In this document: piece by piece, positions 39,862-52,154 of the stretch | Layout: every line of letters starts with the position of its first letter | Numbering within the stretch: the first letter of the stretch is position 1 | Assembly: GCF_009915765.1 (NCBI RefSeq) | Contig: NZ_JAABLQ010000001.1 | Location: 620,001-684,000 of the forward strand | DNA: 64,000 bases | From: Pannonibacter sp. XCT-53 | GTDB taxonomy: Bacteria > Pseudomonadota > Alphaproteobacteria > Rhizobiales > Stappiaceae | Reading direction: 5' to 3' | Translations under genes and position numbers: made by a program | The notes under the pieces: model-generated | Told to the model about the DNA's origin: nothing | Databases searched by the model: none | Seen by the model: the letters and a program-made list of their open reading frames with translations, nothing else

Positions 39862-40650
39862 TCAAGGTCTCGGCTGCAGCTCCAGCCCCTTGCCGTCGCG
39901 CATCACGGCCCGCGCCTCGGGGAGAAAGTCCGAGCCGTCACCGTCATGCAGCACGAAGCCCGGCATCAGGCGCAAGGGCGCGCGGCTGGCGCGAATGGCG
40001 CGCAGCAGGATGCGGGTGGCGGCGGCGTCCGGGCGCGGCCGCAAGGGAATGATGTCGATGGCGCCGAAGCGGCCCTGCAGCACGTCCAGCACGTCCTGCA
40101 GGCCGTCGGCGCGGAAGATGACCGTCAGCGATCCGCCCTCGCGCAGGATGTCGGTCGCGGTGCGCGCCCAGGGCTCCAGCCCGCGCTCGTCCAGCATGTG
40201 GGCGTCCGCCCTGCGGCTGGCCGGGGAGGAGCGGAACTGATGCGCGGGGTAGTAGGGCGGGTTCATGATCAGGTGATCGGCCATGCCCGGCGTCAGGCCG
40301 GCAGCATGGCGAACGCTGCCCTTGGCGGTGATGTCGGCCGCAAGCACCGCGACACGGCCCGCAAAGGCCGCGTTCAGCGGATCGGTCAGGCTGCGGCGGG
40401 CCAGCTCCAGCACCAGCGGATCATTGTCGACCAGCGTGACGCGGATGCCGGGCAGACGCGCGGCGGCACAGAACCCGGCGGTGCCGACACCGGCCCCCAG
40501 ATCCACCACATGGCCCGACGTGCCCTCGGGCAGGGCAGCGGCAAGATAGACGGCATCAAGACCCGCCCGGTGACGGCCTTTTGCAGGCTGTTCCACCATC
40601 ACGAGGCCGCCCAGGAACGCGTCGCGGGTGGTGCCGCTCTCCGGCGTCAC
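39862..40650 (-). CDS. tRNA1(Val) (adenine37-N6)-methyltransferase-like SAM methyltransferase
   Basis: 262 residues. TRDAFLGGLVMVEQPAKGRHRAGLDAVYLAAAL is the family opening. SAM-binding VVDLGAGVGTAGFCAAARLPG at about 48-68, VTLVDNDPLVLELA, and the base-flipping NPPYYPAH near 130 identify an N6-adenine methyltransferase of the YfiC/TrmN6 type. Its start overlaps the DUF2007 stop by four bases, so the two are coupled. Confidence 0.88.
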   Translation of the reverse strand: MTPESGTTRDAFLGGLVMVEQPAKGRHRAGLDAVYLAAALPEGTSGHVVDLGAGVGTAGFCAAARLPGIRVTLVDNDPLVLELARRSLTDPLNAAFAGRVAVLAADITAKGSVRHAAGLTPGMADHLIMNPPYYPAHQFRSSPASRRADAHMLDERGLEPWARTATDILREGGSLTVIFRADGLQDVLDVLQGRFGAIDIIPLRPRPDAAATRILLRAIRASRAPLRLMPGFVLHDGDGSDFLPEARAVMRDGKGLELQPRP

Positions 40651-40877
40651 GCCCGGGGCTCGCTCAGTTCATGTCCGAGCCCGGCATCGCGCATCAGGCC
40701 GCGTGCGTCCTCGATCTCGTCGCGATCAACCAGGACGCGACGCGGGATGACCCCGAGCGAGCCTTCCAGAATGCTCATGTTCCCGTCCGCGACAAAATGC
40801 GCGATGCCGGCCTCGCCCAGCAGCGACTCGACAACAGAAATGATCACCGGATCATTCGTTCTGAGCAGTTCTTCCAT
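40647..40877 (-). CDS. DUF2007 family small protein
   Basis: 76 residues: MEELLRTNDPVIISVVESLLGEAGIAHFVADGNMSILEGSLGVIPRRVLVDRDEIEDARGLM. This is the GlnB-like-fold DUF2007 'putative signal-transducing protein' pattern. Function unknown. First gene of a two-gene unit with the methyltransferase, divergent from the polyprenyl synthase gene by about 105 bases. Confidence 0.9.
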   Translation of the reverse strand: MEELLRTNDPVIISVVESLLGEAGIAHFVADGNMSILEGSLGVIPRRVLVDRDEIEDARGLMRDAGLGHELSEPRA

Positions 40878-40983
40878 GGTGATCGCGGCCTCTGCATGAG
40901 GTGAACTCGGGCCAGATCCTGCCCGGGTGAAAGGTTTATGACGGGTTCTGAGCCGTGGACAAGCCTGTTCAACGGGTTGTCAA

Positions 40984-42078
40984 ATGAATGCTCCCTTGCC
41001 CCGGACCGCCGAGGTGCCTATTGTCCGCCCAAACCAGACGCCCTTGGGAGAGTTGCATTTGGCAGCCCTTGTCGCTTCCGCAGCCGAAAAAAGCCAGGCC
41101 CAGCCGGGTATCCAGCTGCTCATGGATCTCGTTGCCGCCGACATGCAGAAGGTCAACGAACTGATCCTGTCGAAGGCCGGCTCCAACGTCGAGCTGATCC
41201 CGATCATTGCCAAGCACCTCATCGATTCTGGCGGCAAGCGTCTCCGGCCGATGCTGACCCTGGCACTGGCGGACATGTTCGGCTACGCCGGCAACGGCCA
41301 TGTCATCCTGGCAGCCAGCGTCGAATTCATGCACACCGCCACGCTGCTGCATGACGATGTGGTGGACGAGAGCGACATGCGCCGGGGCAAGCTTGCCGCG
41401 CGCAAGCTCTGGGGCAACCAGGCCAGCGTGCTGGTCGGCGACTACCTGCTCGGTCAGGCCTTCAAGATGATGGTCGATGTCGGCTCGCTCGAGGCCCTGC
41501 GCATCCTGGCCGAGGCGTCTGCCATCATCGCCGAGGGCGAGGTGATGCAGCTGGGTGCCGCCAAGAACATCGAGACCAGCGAGGCGGCCTATCTGAAGGT
41601 GATCGAGGCCAAGACGGCGGCGCTGTTCGCAGCCGCCTCCGAGGTCGGACCGGTCATCTCCGGCCAGAGCCCGGAGATCTGCGCGGCTGCCCGGCGCTAC
41701 GGCATGGACCTTGGTCTCGCCTTCCAGCTCGTCGACGATGCCCTCGACTACGGTGGCTCGTCCGCCGATCTCGGCAAGCAGGTCGGCGACGACTTCCGCG
41801 AGGGCAAGATCACGCTGCCGATCGTCGTCGCTCTGGAGCGCGGCTCCGACGAGGACCGTGCGTTCTGGAAGCGCTGCCTCGAACAGGGCGACATCCGGGA
41901 CGGCGATCTTGACCATGCCATCGCGCTGCTGCGCAGGCTGGGGGCGATCGACGAGACGATCCGCCGGGCCCGCCACTATGGCGCGAGCGCCATTGCGGCG
42001 CTGGAGGCGCTGCCCGATACGCCGCATCGTCAGGCGCTGCGTGACGCCGTCGAGTTCTGCATCGCCCGCGTGAGCTGA
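40984..42078 (+). CDS. ispB: Long-chain polyprenyl (octaprenyl/decaprenyl) diphosphate synthase
   Basis: 364 residues. First aspartate-rich motif LLHDDVVDESDMRRGK near 120-133, second FQLVDDALDYGG near 248; GGKRLRPMLTLALADMFG precedes. Trans-prenyltransferase that makes the ubiquinone side chain; in alphaproteobacteria the product is usually C50. Small residues upstream of the first motif fit a long-chain product, but length cannot be set by eye. The N-terminal 25 residues are poorly conserved. It is followed by a GC-rich gap (42079-42290) with nothing recognisable. Confidence 0.94.
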   Translation: MNAPLPRTAEVPIVRPNQTPLGELHLAALVASAAEKSQAQPGIQLLMDLVAADMQKVNELILSKAGSNVELIPIIAKHLIDSGGKRLRPMLTLALADMFGYAGNGHVILAASVEFMHTATLLHDDVVDESDMRRGKLAARKLWGNQASVLVGDYLLGQAFKMMVDVGSLEALRILAEASAIIAEGEVMQLGAAKNIETSEAAYLKVIEAKTAALFAAASEVGPVISGQSPEICAAARRYGMDLGLAFQLVDDALDYGGSSADLGKQVGDDFREGKITLPIVVALERGSDEDRAFWKRCLEQGDIRDGDLDHAIALLRRLGAIDETIRRARHYGASAIAALEALPDTPHRQALRDAVEFCIARVS

Positions 42079-42290
42079 GCCCGAGCCGCCGACGCTGCCC
42101 GGACATCCTCAAGCGGCCCGCTCGATCCGGGTGGACCGCCGGACGTCGGCAGGGGCCGGGGAAGGCAGGCCAGAGAACGCAGGCCAGGAAAGGCGGAGCA
42201 GGGCACCAGCCCCGGGCAAGCCGCACGGAAGCAGCACGCCGGACCAGCACGCCCGACCGGCACGCTGAACTGGCGCATCGGCTCGGGACG

Positions 42291-43205
42291 TCAGGCCTGA
42301 AGGGCCGGGCTGCCGGCGACCCACCAGCCGGGATGGGCGCGCTGCAGGTCGTTCGTCAGGGCGTTCACATCGCCGGGCGCGCACAGGGCAAAGCACGTCG
42401 CTCCCGAGCCCGACATCCGCGCCAGCGCAACCCTGTCCTGCGCACGCAGGACCTCCAGCACCTCGCCGATGGCCGGGCAGAGGGCCTGCGCCGGCGCTTC
42501 CAGATCGTTGCGCGTGGCAGCGAGGTAGCCGGTCAGGGCCCTTGCGTCGGCAAAGGCCTCGGGCAGATCCGGCAACGGCGGGTTGTCCCGCGTCTGCAAC
42601 GCCTTGAACACCGCTGGGGTGGCCACAGGCTGGCGTGGATTGACAAGCACCAGACCGAGGGGCGGAAGGGGCGGAACCGGGGCGAGGTCATCGCCGATCC
42701 CGCGCATGCGCCGGGCTGCCTGTGCGAGGCACACCGGAACATCGGCTCCGAGGGCGGCCGCCACACGCGTCAGCACCTCGGCGGGGACGTCGCGTCCGGC
42801 GTGGCTGGCGACCAGACGCAGGGCCGCAGCCGCATCGGCCGATCCGCCACCGATCCCCGAGGCCACCGGCAGCCGCTTGGTCAGGCGCAGGTGCAGGGCG
42901 GGAACGGGCATGGCCAGCGCGTCCGCGAGCGCACGCACAGCCCGCAGGACGAGATTTGCCTCCGGCGGCGTGTCCCGCAGCTCCGCACCGAAGGGGCCTT
43001 CCACCGCCAGGTCAAGCTGGTCGGCAGGCTCGGCCAGCAGCACGTCGCCAATGGCCGGGAATACGGCCAGACTGTCGAGAAGATGGTAGCCGTCGGCTCG
43101 CCGGCCGGTGACATGCAGCGCCAGATTGACCTTGGCGCGGGCAAGCTGCACCCGGGGCGGCGGCGGCCCGCGCCGCACCGGCCCGGTCTCGTCCCTCTCC
43201 GTCAT
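42291..43205 (-). CDS. ispE: 4-diphosphocytidyl-2-C-methyl-D-erythritol kinase
   Basis: 304 residues. GHMP kinase: RAKVNLALHVTGRRADGYHLLDSLAVF at 23-49, glycine-rich ATP loop LPVASGIGGGSADAAAAL near 112-129, and MSGSGATCFAL near the C-terminus. MEP-pathway step, phosphorylating CDP-ME to make isoprenoid precursors, so functionally linked to the neighbouring polyprenyl synthase. Starts seven bases after the TPR-protein stop, so cotranscribed with it. Confidence 0.96.
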   Translation of the reverse strand: MTERDETGPVRRGPPPPRVQLARAKVNLALHVTGRRADGYHLLDSLAVFPAIGDVLLAEPADQLDLAVEGPFGAELRDTPPEANLVLRAVRALADALAMPVPALHLRLTKRLPVASGIGGGSADAAAALRLVASHAGRDVPAEVLTRVAAALGADVPVCLAQAARRMRGIGDDLAPVPPLPPLGLVLVNPRQPVATPAVFKALQTRDNPPLPDLPEAFADARALTGYLAATRNDLEAPAQALCPAIGEVLEVLRAQDRVALARMSGSGATCFALCAPGDVNALTNDLQRAHPGWWVAGSPALQA

Positions 43206-43212
43206 GCGTCGG

Positions 43213-45012
43213 TCAGCCGCCGTTGCCGGTCGCGTTGGACGCCGTCGGCGGTGCCGGTGTCTCCTTCAGCCCGTTGGCGATCTTGTCGAGGATCTTGGGC
43301 AGCTCTTCCGGCTCCGGATCGAGATCGCGGGCGTGGTTCCACTGGAACTGGGCTTCAAGACGCCGGCCCACCTTCCAGTAGGCGTCGCCGAGGTGGTCGT
43401 TGATCACCGGATCTGCCGGCCGCAGCTCCACGGCCCGCTCCAGCTCGGTCACCGCCTCGTCGTAGCGGCCGAGACGGTAGTAGGCCCAGCCGAGACTGTC
43501 GACGATGTAGCCGTCGCTCGGGCGCAGGCTCACCGCCTTCTTGATCATTTCCAGCGCCTCGTCGAGCTTGAGGCCCTGGTCGACCAGCGAATAGCCGAGA
43601 TAGTTCAGCACCATCGGCTGGTCGGGGTAAAGCTCGAGCGCCTTGCGCAGGTCAACCTCGGCGCTGTCCCACTGCTTCAGGCGCTCGCGGCAGATGCCGC
43701 GATAGTAGAACAGGGCCCAGTGCTGCGGCTCGATCTCCTTCAGCGAATCGATGCCGGTCGAATAGACCTTTTCGGCCTCGGCAAACATCTTGCGCGACCG
43801 CAGGACGTTGCCGAGCGAGATCACGGCCTCCAGATCGCCCGGATCCTGCTTGATCAGGGCCTCGAGGTGCGCCCGCGACTCGTCCACCTTGTCCATGGCA
43901 TTGTAGTTGAGGCCGACCTGGATTTCCGCGTCGCGCTTCAGCGGCGAGGTATCCGGCACCTGCTCCAGCGCCTCGATGGCGCGGCCGGGATTGTCCATCC
44001 GCTCGTAGAGCCCGCCGAGGGCGATGGCCGCGAAATCAGCATCCGGGTCGAGGTAGAGCGCCAGGTTGAGGTAGCCGGCCGCCAGTTCCTCGGCCCCGTC
44101 GCGGCCGATGGCCGATCCGAGACCGTTCATCAGTTCGGCGATGCCCACCATCGGCGAGCGGACCAGCGGCGGGATCTTCTTGCCGCTCTCGATCAGCTCG
44201 CGCGTGCGCTTGAGCACCGGATGGCCGGGTGCCAGCTCGTCATACTCGTCGAGCACGGTCAGGGCGTCGGCCTTGCGGCCGTTGGCGGCGAGCAGGCGGG
44301 CATAGGAATCGGCCACCCGCAGGGCGCCCCGGTCGGCGTTGTAGGCGGCCTCGATGCGCTCCAGGGCGACCTTCGGCCGGCCGGCATTCTGGGCGATGAG
44401 CGCGGCATGGTTGGCCTTGAACACGTCGAACCACTCCGGACCCTTCAGCCCGTCGATGCGCTTGAGCGCCTTGTCGACCTCTCCGGCTCCGGCCTCCATC
44501 CAGGCCTTGGTGATGGTGAGCGTCAGTTCCGCCAGCGGCCCGCCGCCCGGGTCGGCCTTCAGCGCCGAGCTCGCCGTGCGGAACTTGCCGTCCTGCGCGT
44601 GCCCGATGGCGGTGACCGCATGGGCCAGGAAATTGCTGACCTTCAGCGCATCCATGTCGGCGGCCAGCTCCATGGCGATGTCGATCTCGCCATTGGCCAG
44701 TTTCAGCATGAAGGTCCGTTCCAGGACGTCGACATTGTCCGGGTCGGTCGCCAGCGTCTCCTCGAAGAAGGCGGCTGCCGAGGCAAAGTCGTTGAGGCGC
44801 GTGGCCAGCCGGCCGGACAGGTAGCTGCCCGACAGGGTGATGTTGAGATCATCCGGCGTGCCGTAGCGCGGCGGCTCCGGCTGGCTGTTTGCCAGGGCAG
44901 GCAGGCTGAGGCTTGGCAGGGCAAGGGCGACGAGGGTCGTGGTCAGCAACACCCGCAGGCGGGAGCGGTAGGTCGTCCGGGGTTTCCCCGGGGCGTTGGT
45001 CACGTTCGTCAT
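43213..45012 (-). CDS. Exported tetratricopeptide repeat protein
   Basis: 599 residues with a signal peptide (RSRLRVLLTTTLVALALPSLSLPALA). TPR-like units run through most of the rest, clearest between 385 and 560 (for example WDSAEVDLRKALELYPDQPMVLNYLGYSL and YDEAVTELERAVELRPADPVINDHLGDAYW). Periplasmic or membrane-associated scaffold of unknown partner. Upstream of ispE in one unit; this pairing is common in the Rhizobiales as far as I recall. Confidence 0.88.
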   Translation of the reverse strand: MTNVTNAPGKPRTTYRSRLRVLLTTTLVALALPSLSLPALANSQPEPPRYGTPDDLNITLSGSYLSGRLATRLNDFASAAAFFEETLATDPDNVDVLERTFMLKLANGEIDIAMELAADMDALKVSNFLAHAVTAIGHAQDGKFRTASSALKADPGGGPLAELTLTITKAWMEAGAGEVDKALKRIDGLKGPEWFDVFKANHAALIAQNAGRPKVALERIEAAYNADRGALRVADSYARLLAANGRKADALTVLDEYDELAPGHPVLKRTRELIESGKKIPPLVRSPMVGIAELMNGLGSAIGRDGAEELAAGYLNLALYLDPDADFAAIALGGLYERMDNPGRAIEALEQVPDTSPLKRDAEIQVGLNYNAMDKVDESRAHLEALIKQDPGDLEAVISLGNVLRSRKMFAEAEKVYSTGIDSLKEIEPQHWALFYYRGICRERLKQWDSAEVDLRKALELYPDQPMVLNYLGYSLVDQGLKLDEALEMIKKAVSLRPSDGYIVDSLGWAYYRLGRYDEAVTELERAVELRPADPVINDHLGDAYWKVGRRLEAQFQWNHARDLDPEPEELPKILDKIANGLKETPAPPTASNATGNGG

Positions 45013-45191
45013 TCAACCTCGCAGGCGATGGGCCGAAGCCTTTGCGATTCACCGGGAACAAGTGAACCCAGATGAGAGTGGCGGGTTTGTGGCAACGGGG
45101 CAAGGCAGGTCCGGCCCCATGCCGGATTTCCCGGTCAAACCTGTTTTCAGTATAGACCAATTGCCAAGCCGGCTCTCGTCACGTTTGCTCG

Positions 45192-45204
45192 TTTGCAGTG
45201 CAAA
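45192..45204. promoter_or_regulatory. Perfect 13-base palindrome upstream of ppdK, possible operator
   Basis: TTTGCA-G-TGCAAA, with another TTTGC eight bases to the left (45184). It lies in the 310-base divergent gap between the TPR gene and ppdK (45013-45322), which contains no gene. Regulator unknown. Confidence 0.35.
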
Positions 45205-45322
45205 AATCGCTTGTGTCGGGGCACCCTGGCGTAGCAGGAATACGCCAGCTCCGGGCAGCCGGGTCCCCCGGCCCGGGGCCAAGACAGACCGGCAGGACAT
45301 GCTGTGAGGACGGGAGGCGGGA

Positions 45323-47986
<2,664 letters not shown>

Positions 47987-47990
47987 GCCG

Positions 47991-48944
47991 GTGGGCGCGG
48001 CGGAAGCCCGTGCAGAGCTGGAGCGTCTGCGGGCCGGTGGCAAGCTGGCCCTGTCGCGGGCCCTGTCGCGCCTTGAGGCGGAAGAGGGCAGCGCCGCGCT
48101 GGCGGCGCTGCTCGACCTGGCGGTCGCAACCGGCGCCGGCCATGCGCTTGGCCTCACCGGACCGCCCGGCGTCGGCAAGTCGACGCTGACCAACGCCCTG
48201 ATCCGCAGCTTCCGGGCGGCCGGCGAGACCGTGGGCGTGCTGGCTGTCGATCCCTCGTCGCGTCTGACCGGCGGTGCCTTGCTGGGGGACCGCACCCGGC
48301 TTGCGACGGATCCGGAGGACCAGGGCATCTTCGTGCGGTCGATGGCCGCCCGGGACCGCCTGGGGGGCCTGTCCGATCATGCCATTGCGGCCATCGCGCT
48401 GATGCGGGCCGCGCGCCAGCAGGTGATCGTCGAATCCGTCGGCATCGGTCAGTCCGAGGCCGATGTAGCCTTTGCCGTGGACACGCTCGTTCTGTGCATC
48501 CAGCCGGGCTCCGGCGACAGCCTGCAGTTCATGAAGGCTGGCGTGATGGAACTGCCCGACATCATCGTGGTGACCAAGGCCGACATGGGCGCTGCGGCGG
48601 CCCGCGCGAAGTCGGATGTGGAGGGGGCGCTCAGCCTGTCACGCCTGTCCGCGTCCGGCTGGAAGGTTCCGGTGCTGACGGTCTCTGCCGTGGAGGACAC
48701 GGGCACGGGCGAGCTGATGCAGGCCATTGCCGCGCACCGCGCCTGGCTTGCCTCGAGCGGGCAGGGGGCCGGACGCCGGGCCCGGCAGCAGACGGACTGG
48801 GTGTCGGATTACGTCCTGACGCGCTACGGCCGGGCCGGGGCGAGCCGCATTGATGTGGCCGGTGAACTGGCGGCCGCCGGCGGACCCTTTGCGGCCATGG
48901 CCCGGATCCGTGCCGATCTCGACCGGCGTCTCGGCCTCCTCTAG
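47991..48944 (+). CDS. meaB: MeaB/ArgK-family GTPase, methylmalonyl-CoA mutase chaperone
   Basis: 317 residues with a GTG start four bases after ppdK ends. G3E-class GTPase: LTGPPGVGKSTLTNALI (P-loop at about 55-70), VLAVDPSSRLTGGALLGDRTR, VESVGIGQSEADVAF, and VVTKAD for guanine binding. MeaB protects and gates B12 loading of methylmalonyl-CoA mutase. The mutase genes are not in the window. The C-terminus (YVLTRYGRAGASRI onward) is the dimerisation region. Confidence 0.94.
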   Translation: MGAAEARAELERLRAGGKLALSRALSRLEAEEGSAALAALLDLAVATGAGHALGLTGPPGVGKSTLTNALIRSFRAAGETVGVLAVDPSSRLTGGALLGDRTRLATDPEDQGIFVRSMAARDRLGGLSDHAIAAIALMRAARQQVIVESVGIGQSEADVAFAVDTLVLCIQPGSGDSLQFMKAGVMELPDIIVVTKADMGAAAARAKSDVEGALSLSRLSASGWKVPVLTVSAVEDTGTGELMQAIAAHRAWLASSGQGAGRRARQQTDWVSDYVLTRYGRAGASRIDVAGELAAAGGPFAAMARIRADLDRRLGLL

Positions 48945-49026
48945 GAAACGCTCTCGCGGACGCCGCCGCCTGCCGTCTGGGCGTCAGGACAGATCCGGAC
49001 GGGCGTGGGGCGTCCGTGCCGGTGAC

Positions 49027-51306
49027 TCAGCCGGCGCGCAGCCGCCCCGTCGACATCTTGACGCGGCTGTCGATGGCGCCGCTGACGATCATCGGGGCCA
49101 CCTCCTCGGCCGGCCCCGGCCGGCTGATGAAATAGCCCTGCAGCCGCTCGCAGCCGATCGAGGTCAGGAAGTCCATCTGCTCGGCCGTCTCGATCCCCTC
49201 GGCAACGACCGTCATGTCGAGCGCCTCGCCCAGGTCGATGATCGTGCGCAGGATCGCCTGCGCCTGGGCCGAGTCGCCTGCCGGCAGGATGAAGTCCCGG
49301 TCGATCTTGAGAATGTCGAAGGGGAAGCGGCGCAGGTAGCTCAGCGACGAGTAGCCGGAGCCGAAGTCGTCCAGCGCGATCTTCACGCCCAGCTCGCGCA
49401 GGCGCTTCATCACGTTCAGGACCGCCGCGTCCTTGCCGGCAAAGACCGATTCCGTCACCTCGATCTCCAGCCGCGACGGCGGCAGGTCATAGGAGGCGAG
49501 GGTCTCGATCAGCTGGTCGATGAAGCGGGGGTGGCGGAACTGGGTCGGCGAGATGTTGACGGAGATCATCACGTCCGGCCACAGATGCGCATCGCGGCAG
49601 GCGCGGCGCAGCACCCACAGGCCAAGGTCGTTGATGAGGCCGGTCTCCTCGGCGATCGGCACGAAGTTGGCCGGACTGATCGGCCCGCGTTCGGGATGGG
49701 TCCAGCGCACGAGTGTCTCGACGGCGGTGATCTTTCCCGTCTTCGACGACAGCTGCGGCTGGTAGGCGACGGCGAGTGCATCGTTGTCGATGGCCCGGCG
49801 CAGCTCGCGGGCAATGTTGTCGCGGGTCTGGACATATTCCTCCATCGCCGGATCGAAGAACGACCAGCGGCCACGGCCATTGGCCTTGGCGTCATAGAGG
49901 GCGATGTCGGCCTTGCGCAGCAGCTCGCCGGCCCCGGTGCCGTCCTGCGGCGCGATGGCCGCGCCCATCGACAGGCTGACGAACAGCTCCGTGCCGGCCA
50001 CCTTGACGGGGCGGATCAGCTCGTCCTGCACCCGGCTCAGCTGGTATTCGATCAGCGCGCGCGACGAGCACTGGCTCAGCACCATGGCGAACTCGTCGCC
50101 CGAGATCCGGGCCAGCAGGCCGGTCGGCGGGACGACCCCGCGCAGCCGTGCCGTTACGGCCCGCAGCACCTCGTCGCCGGCGGCATGGCCGAGCGTGTCG
50201 TTGATGTCCTTGAAATGGTCGAGATCGATGTAGACGACCGCCGTCAGGTCGCGCTCGTCGGTCTGGGCTGCCAGCGCCTGCGTCAGCATGCGGGTGAAGA
50301 AGTCGCGGTTCGGCAGGCCCGTGAGGCTGTCATGCTGCGAGGCATAGACCGCCTTGGCCTCGCTGCGGGCAAGGCGGCGGGTGGATTGCCGGGCGTAGTT
50401 GAGCAGCACCGCGGTGAGCACGGCGATGGCGAGCGCCAGGATCACCATCACCGGCAGCAGCCGGTTGAGCATTGCCGAGCCCGGCTGGGTCGGGTTCCAG
50501 TTGAGCCGCACCACGGGCGTGTTGCCGGGATCCTTCAGCAGGATGTCGGCCATGCCGGGCCGCGTGTTGGTGGGCTGCGTCGCCGCGATGCCGTCGAGAC
50601 CGGCCATTTCGGCGAGCCGGCCGAGGGTCAGGCTGTTGAGCGGCACGAAGCTGACGATCACGGCCGGCGGTTCGCGGTCGGCCCCGATCGTGTGCAGGTC
50701 GGGCGCGATGGCGGTGACCGAGAAGTAGTAGGGGGCCGCGTCGATCCGCACCACGCCGGTCTCGAACAGCGAATGGTGGAAGTTGCGGTAGACGGGCTGG
50801 AACTTGTAGGTGCCCGACGGCGTCATCACGAAGCTGTTGATGTAGCGTGCCCGCACGCGCGCGATCGGCCCCTTCAGGGCGTTCAGCAGCGCCTCGCTGG
50901 CCCAGCCCGTGTCGCCGGAGCGGTCGTAGACGACCAGCACGGAGCGGTCGGAATCAAGGATCAGGCTGCGGCTGTGGCCGTAGCCTTCCGCCAGCCAGGC
51001 CGCCACGTGATGGCGCAGCCAGTCGCGGTTTTCCAGTCCCCGTTCGGCCCGGAAGAAGGCGTCATCCCAGACAGCCGCGCCTTCCTGCTGCTTGGCGACC
51101 TGGTCGAGCTGGAGCTGGATGGCTTCGCGCAGCAGGTTGCTCTGGCTGGTGACCGCCGCCTCGTCGGTGACCTTCGACGACCACACCAGGATGGCGAACA
51201 CGAACAGGACCGCCAGGACCACGATGCCGATCACCGGCATGATGATCGTGTTGACGATCCGTCCGTTTCCCGCGTTGGAGTCGAATTCCATCTGCACCCA
51301 CCCCAT
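49027..51306 (-). CDS. CHASE4-GGDEF-EAL cyclic-di-GMP protein
   Basis: 759 residues. Membrane segment about 17-40, periplasmic CHASE4 sensor about 50-270, second membrane segment about 284-305, GGDEF domain about 325-490, EAL domain about 505-750. The cyclase signature reads ARISGDEFAM (SGDEF rather than GGDEF) with YIDLDHFKDIND intact. The phosphodiesterase signature reads AVETLVRW (ETL rather than EAL) with NISPTQF, EVTES and ALDDFGSGYSSLSYL preserved. The EAL half keeps the metal and catalytic residues that I can see and is probably active; the GGDEF half could be active or a GTP sensor. Start could also be MEFDSN five codons in. Confidence 0.94.
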   Translation of the reverse strand: MGWVQMEFDSNAGNGRIVNTIIMPVIGIVVLAVLFVFAILVWSSKVTDEAAVTSQSNLLREAIQLQLDQVAKQQEGAAVWDDAFFRAERGLENRDWLRHHVAAWLAEGYGHSRSLILDSDRSVLVVYDRSGDTGWASEALLNALKGPIARVRARYINSFVMTPSGTYKFQPVYRNFHHSLFETGVVRIDAAPYYFSVTAIAPDLHTIGADREPPAVIVSFVPLNSLTLGRLAEMAGLDGIAATQPTNTRPGMADILLKDPGNTPVVRLNWNPTQPGSAMLNRLLPVMVILALAIAVLTAVLLNYARQSTRRLARSEAKAVYASQHDSLTGLPNRDFFTRMLTQALAAQTDERDLTAVVYIDLDHFKDINDTLGHAAGDEVLRAVTARLRGVVPPTGLLARISGDEFAMVLSQCSSRALIEYQLSRVQDELIRPVKVAGTELFVSLSMGAAIAPQDGTGAGELLRKADIALYDAKANGRGRWSFFDPAMEEYVQTRDNIARELRRAIDNDALAVAYQPQLSSKTGKITAVETLVRWTHPERGPISPANFVPIAEETGLINDLGLWVLRRACRDAHLWPDVMISVNISPTQFRHPRFIDQLIETLASYDLPPSRLEIEVTESVFAGKDAAVLNVMKRLRELGVKIALDDFGSGYSSLSYLRRFPFDILKIDRDFILPAGDSAQAQAILRTIIDLGEALDMTVVAEGIETAEQMDFLTSIGCERLQGYFISRPGPAEEVAPMIVSGAIDSRVKMSTGRLRAG

Positions 51307-51405
51307 CTTGCTCGCGAGACGCTAGCGCAGATGCCTTAATGAAAGGGCGACAGGTTTAGTTAAAAGTCTTCTAATCACTGCTGGTTGAAGTGCCGCAGCG
51401 TTTTG

Positions 51406-52116
51406 CTAGAGAAGCTGCATGCCGCGGAAGCTCAGCTCGGTGCCGCGTGCCACGATGATGTGATCATGCACCTCGATGCCCAGCGGCTTGGCGATCTCGA
51501 TGATCTGGCGCGTCATCTGGATGTCGGCCCGCGAGGGCGTGGGGTCGCCGGAGGGGTGATTGTGGACGAGGATGAGTGCCGTCGCCGACAGTTCCAGCGC
51601 CCGGCGGATGACCTCGCGCGGATAGACCGGAGTATGGTCGACGGTGCCACGCTGCTGCACCTCGTCGGCGATGAGGCCGTTCTTCTTGTCGAGGAACAGG
51701 ATGCGGAACTCTTCCCGTTCCTCGTGCGAGCTGGCTGCCCGCACATAGTCGATCACCTTGGACCAGGAGGAGAGGGCATCGCGCGTGTTGACCTCGCCCT
51801 TCGCATAGCGCTTGGCGACCGCCTGCAGGATCTTGAGATCGTCGGCGACGCGCTGGCCGACCCCCTTGACCTCGATGAGGCGCGCCCGTGGCGCCGCAAG
51901 CACGCCGGCGAAGGACCCGAACCGCGCCAGCAGGGCCTTGGCGATCGGCTTGGTGTCCGCCCGCTTGATGGAGGCGAACAGCACCAGCTCCAGCAGCTCG
52001 TAATCGGCGAAGCCGTCCGCGCCGTGGTCGCGGAACCGGTCGCGCAGCCGGTCACGATGACCGACATAGTGCGCCGGGGCCGGGGCATCGGAAAATCCGG
52101 TGTCATCCTCGGCCAT
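51406..52116 (-). CDS. radC: RadC/MPN-domain (JAMM) protein
   Basis: 236 residues: helix-hairpin-helix start ([31 protein letters not shown]) and the MPN domain with [24 protein letters not shown] near 177-200 (His-x-His and Asp zinc ligands). Named from a mistaken DNA-repair link; the true role is unknown. It lies 40 bases downstream of map, same strand. Confidence 0.95.
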   Translation of the reverse strand: MAEDDTGFSDAPAPAHYVGHRDRLRDRFRDHGADGFADYELLELVLFASIKRADTKPIAKALLARFGSFAGVLAAPRARLIEVKGVGQRVADDLKILQAVAKRYAKGEVNTRDALSSWSKVIDYVRAASSHEEREEFRILFLDKKNGLIADEVQQRGTVDHTPVYPREVIRRALELSATALILVHNHPSGDPTPSRADIQMTRQIIEIAKPLGIEVHDHIIVARGTELSFRGMQLL

Positions 52117-52154
52117 GGCGTCTCCCTTCTGGCTGGGTCGGGGGCGGGGCGTCC

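Noticed and set aside
48850..51339. An 829-codon open frame antisense to the GGDEF-EAL gene
   Set aside because: Shadow; low-complexity translation.
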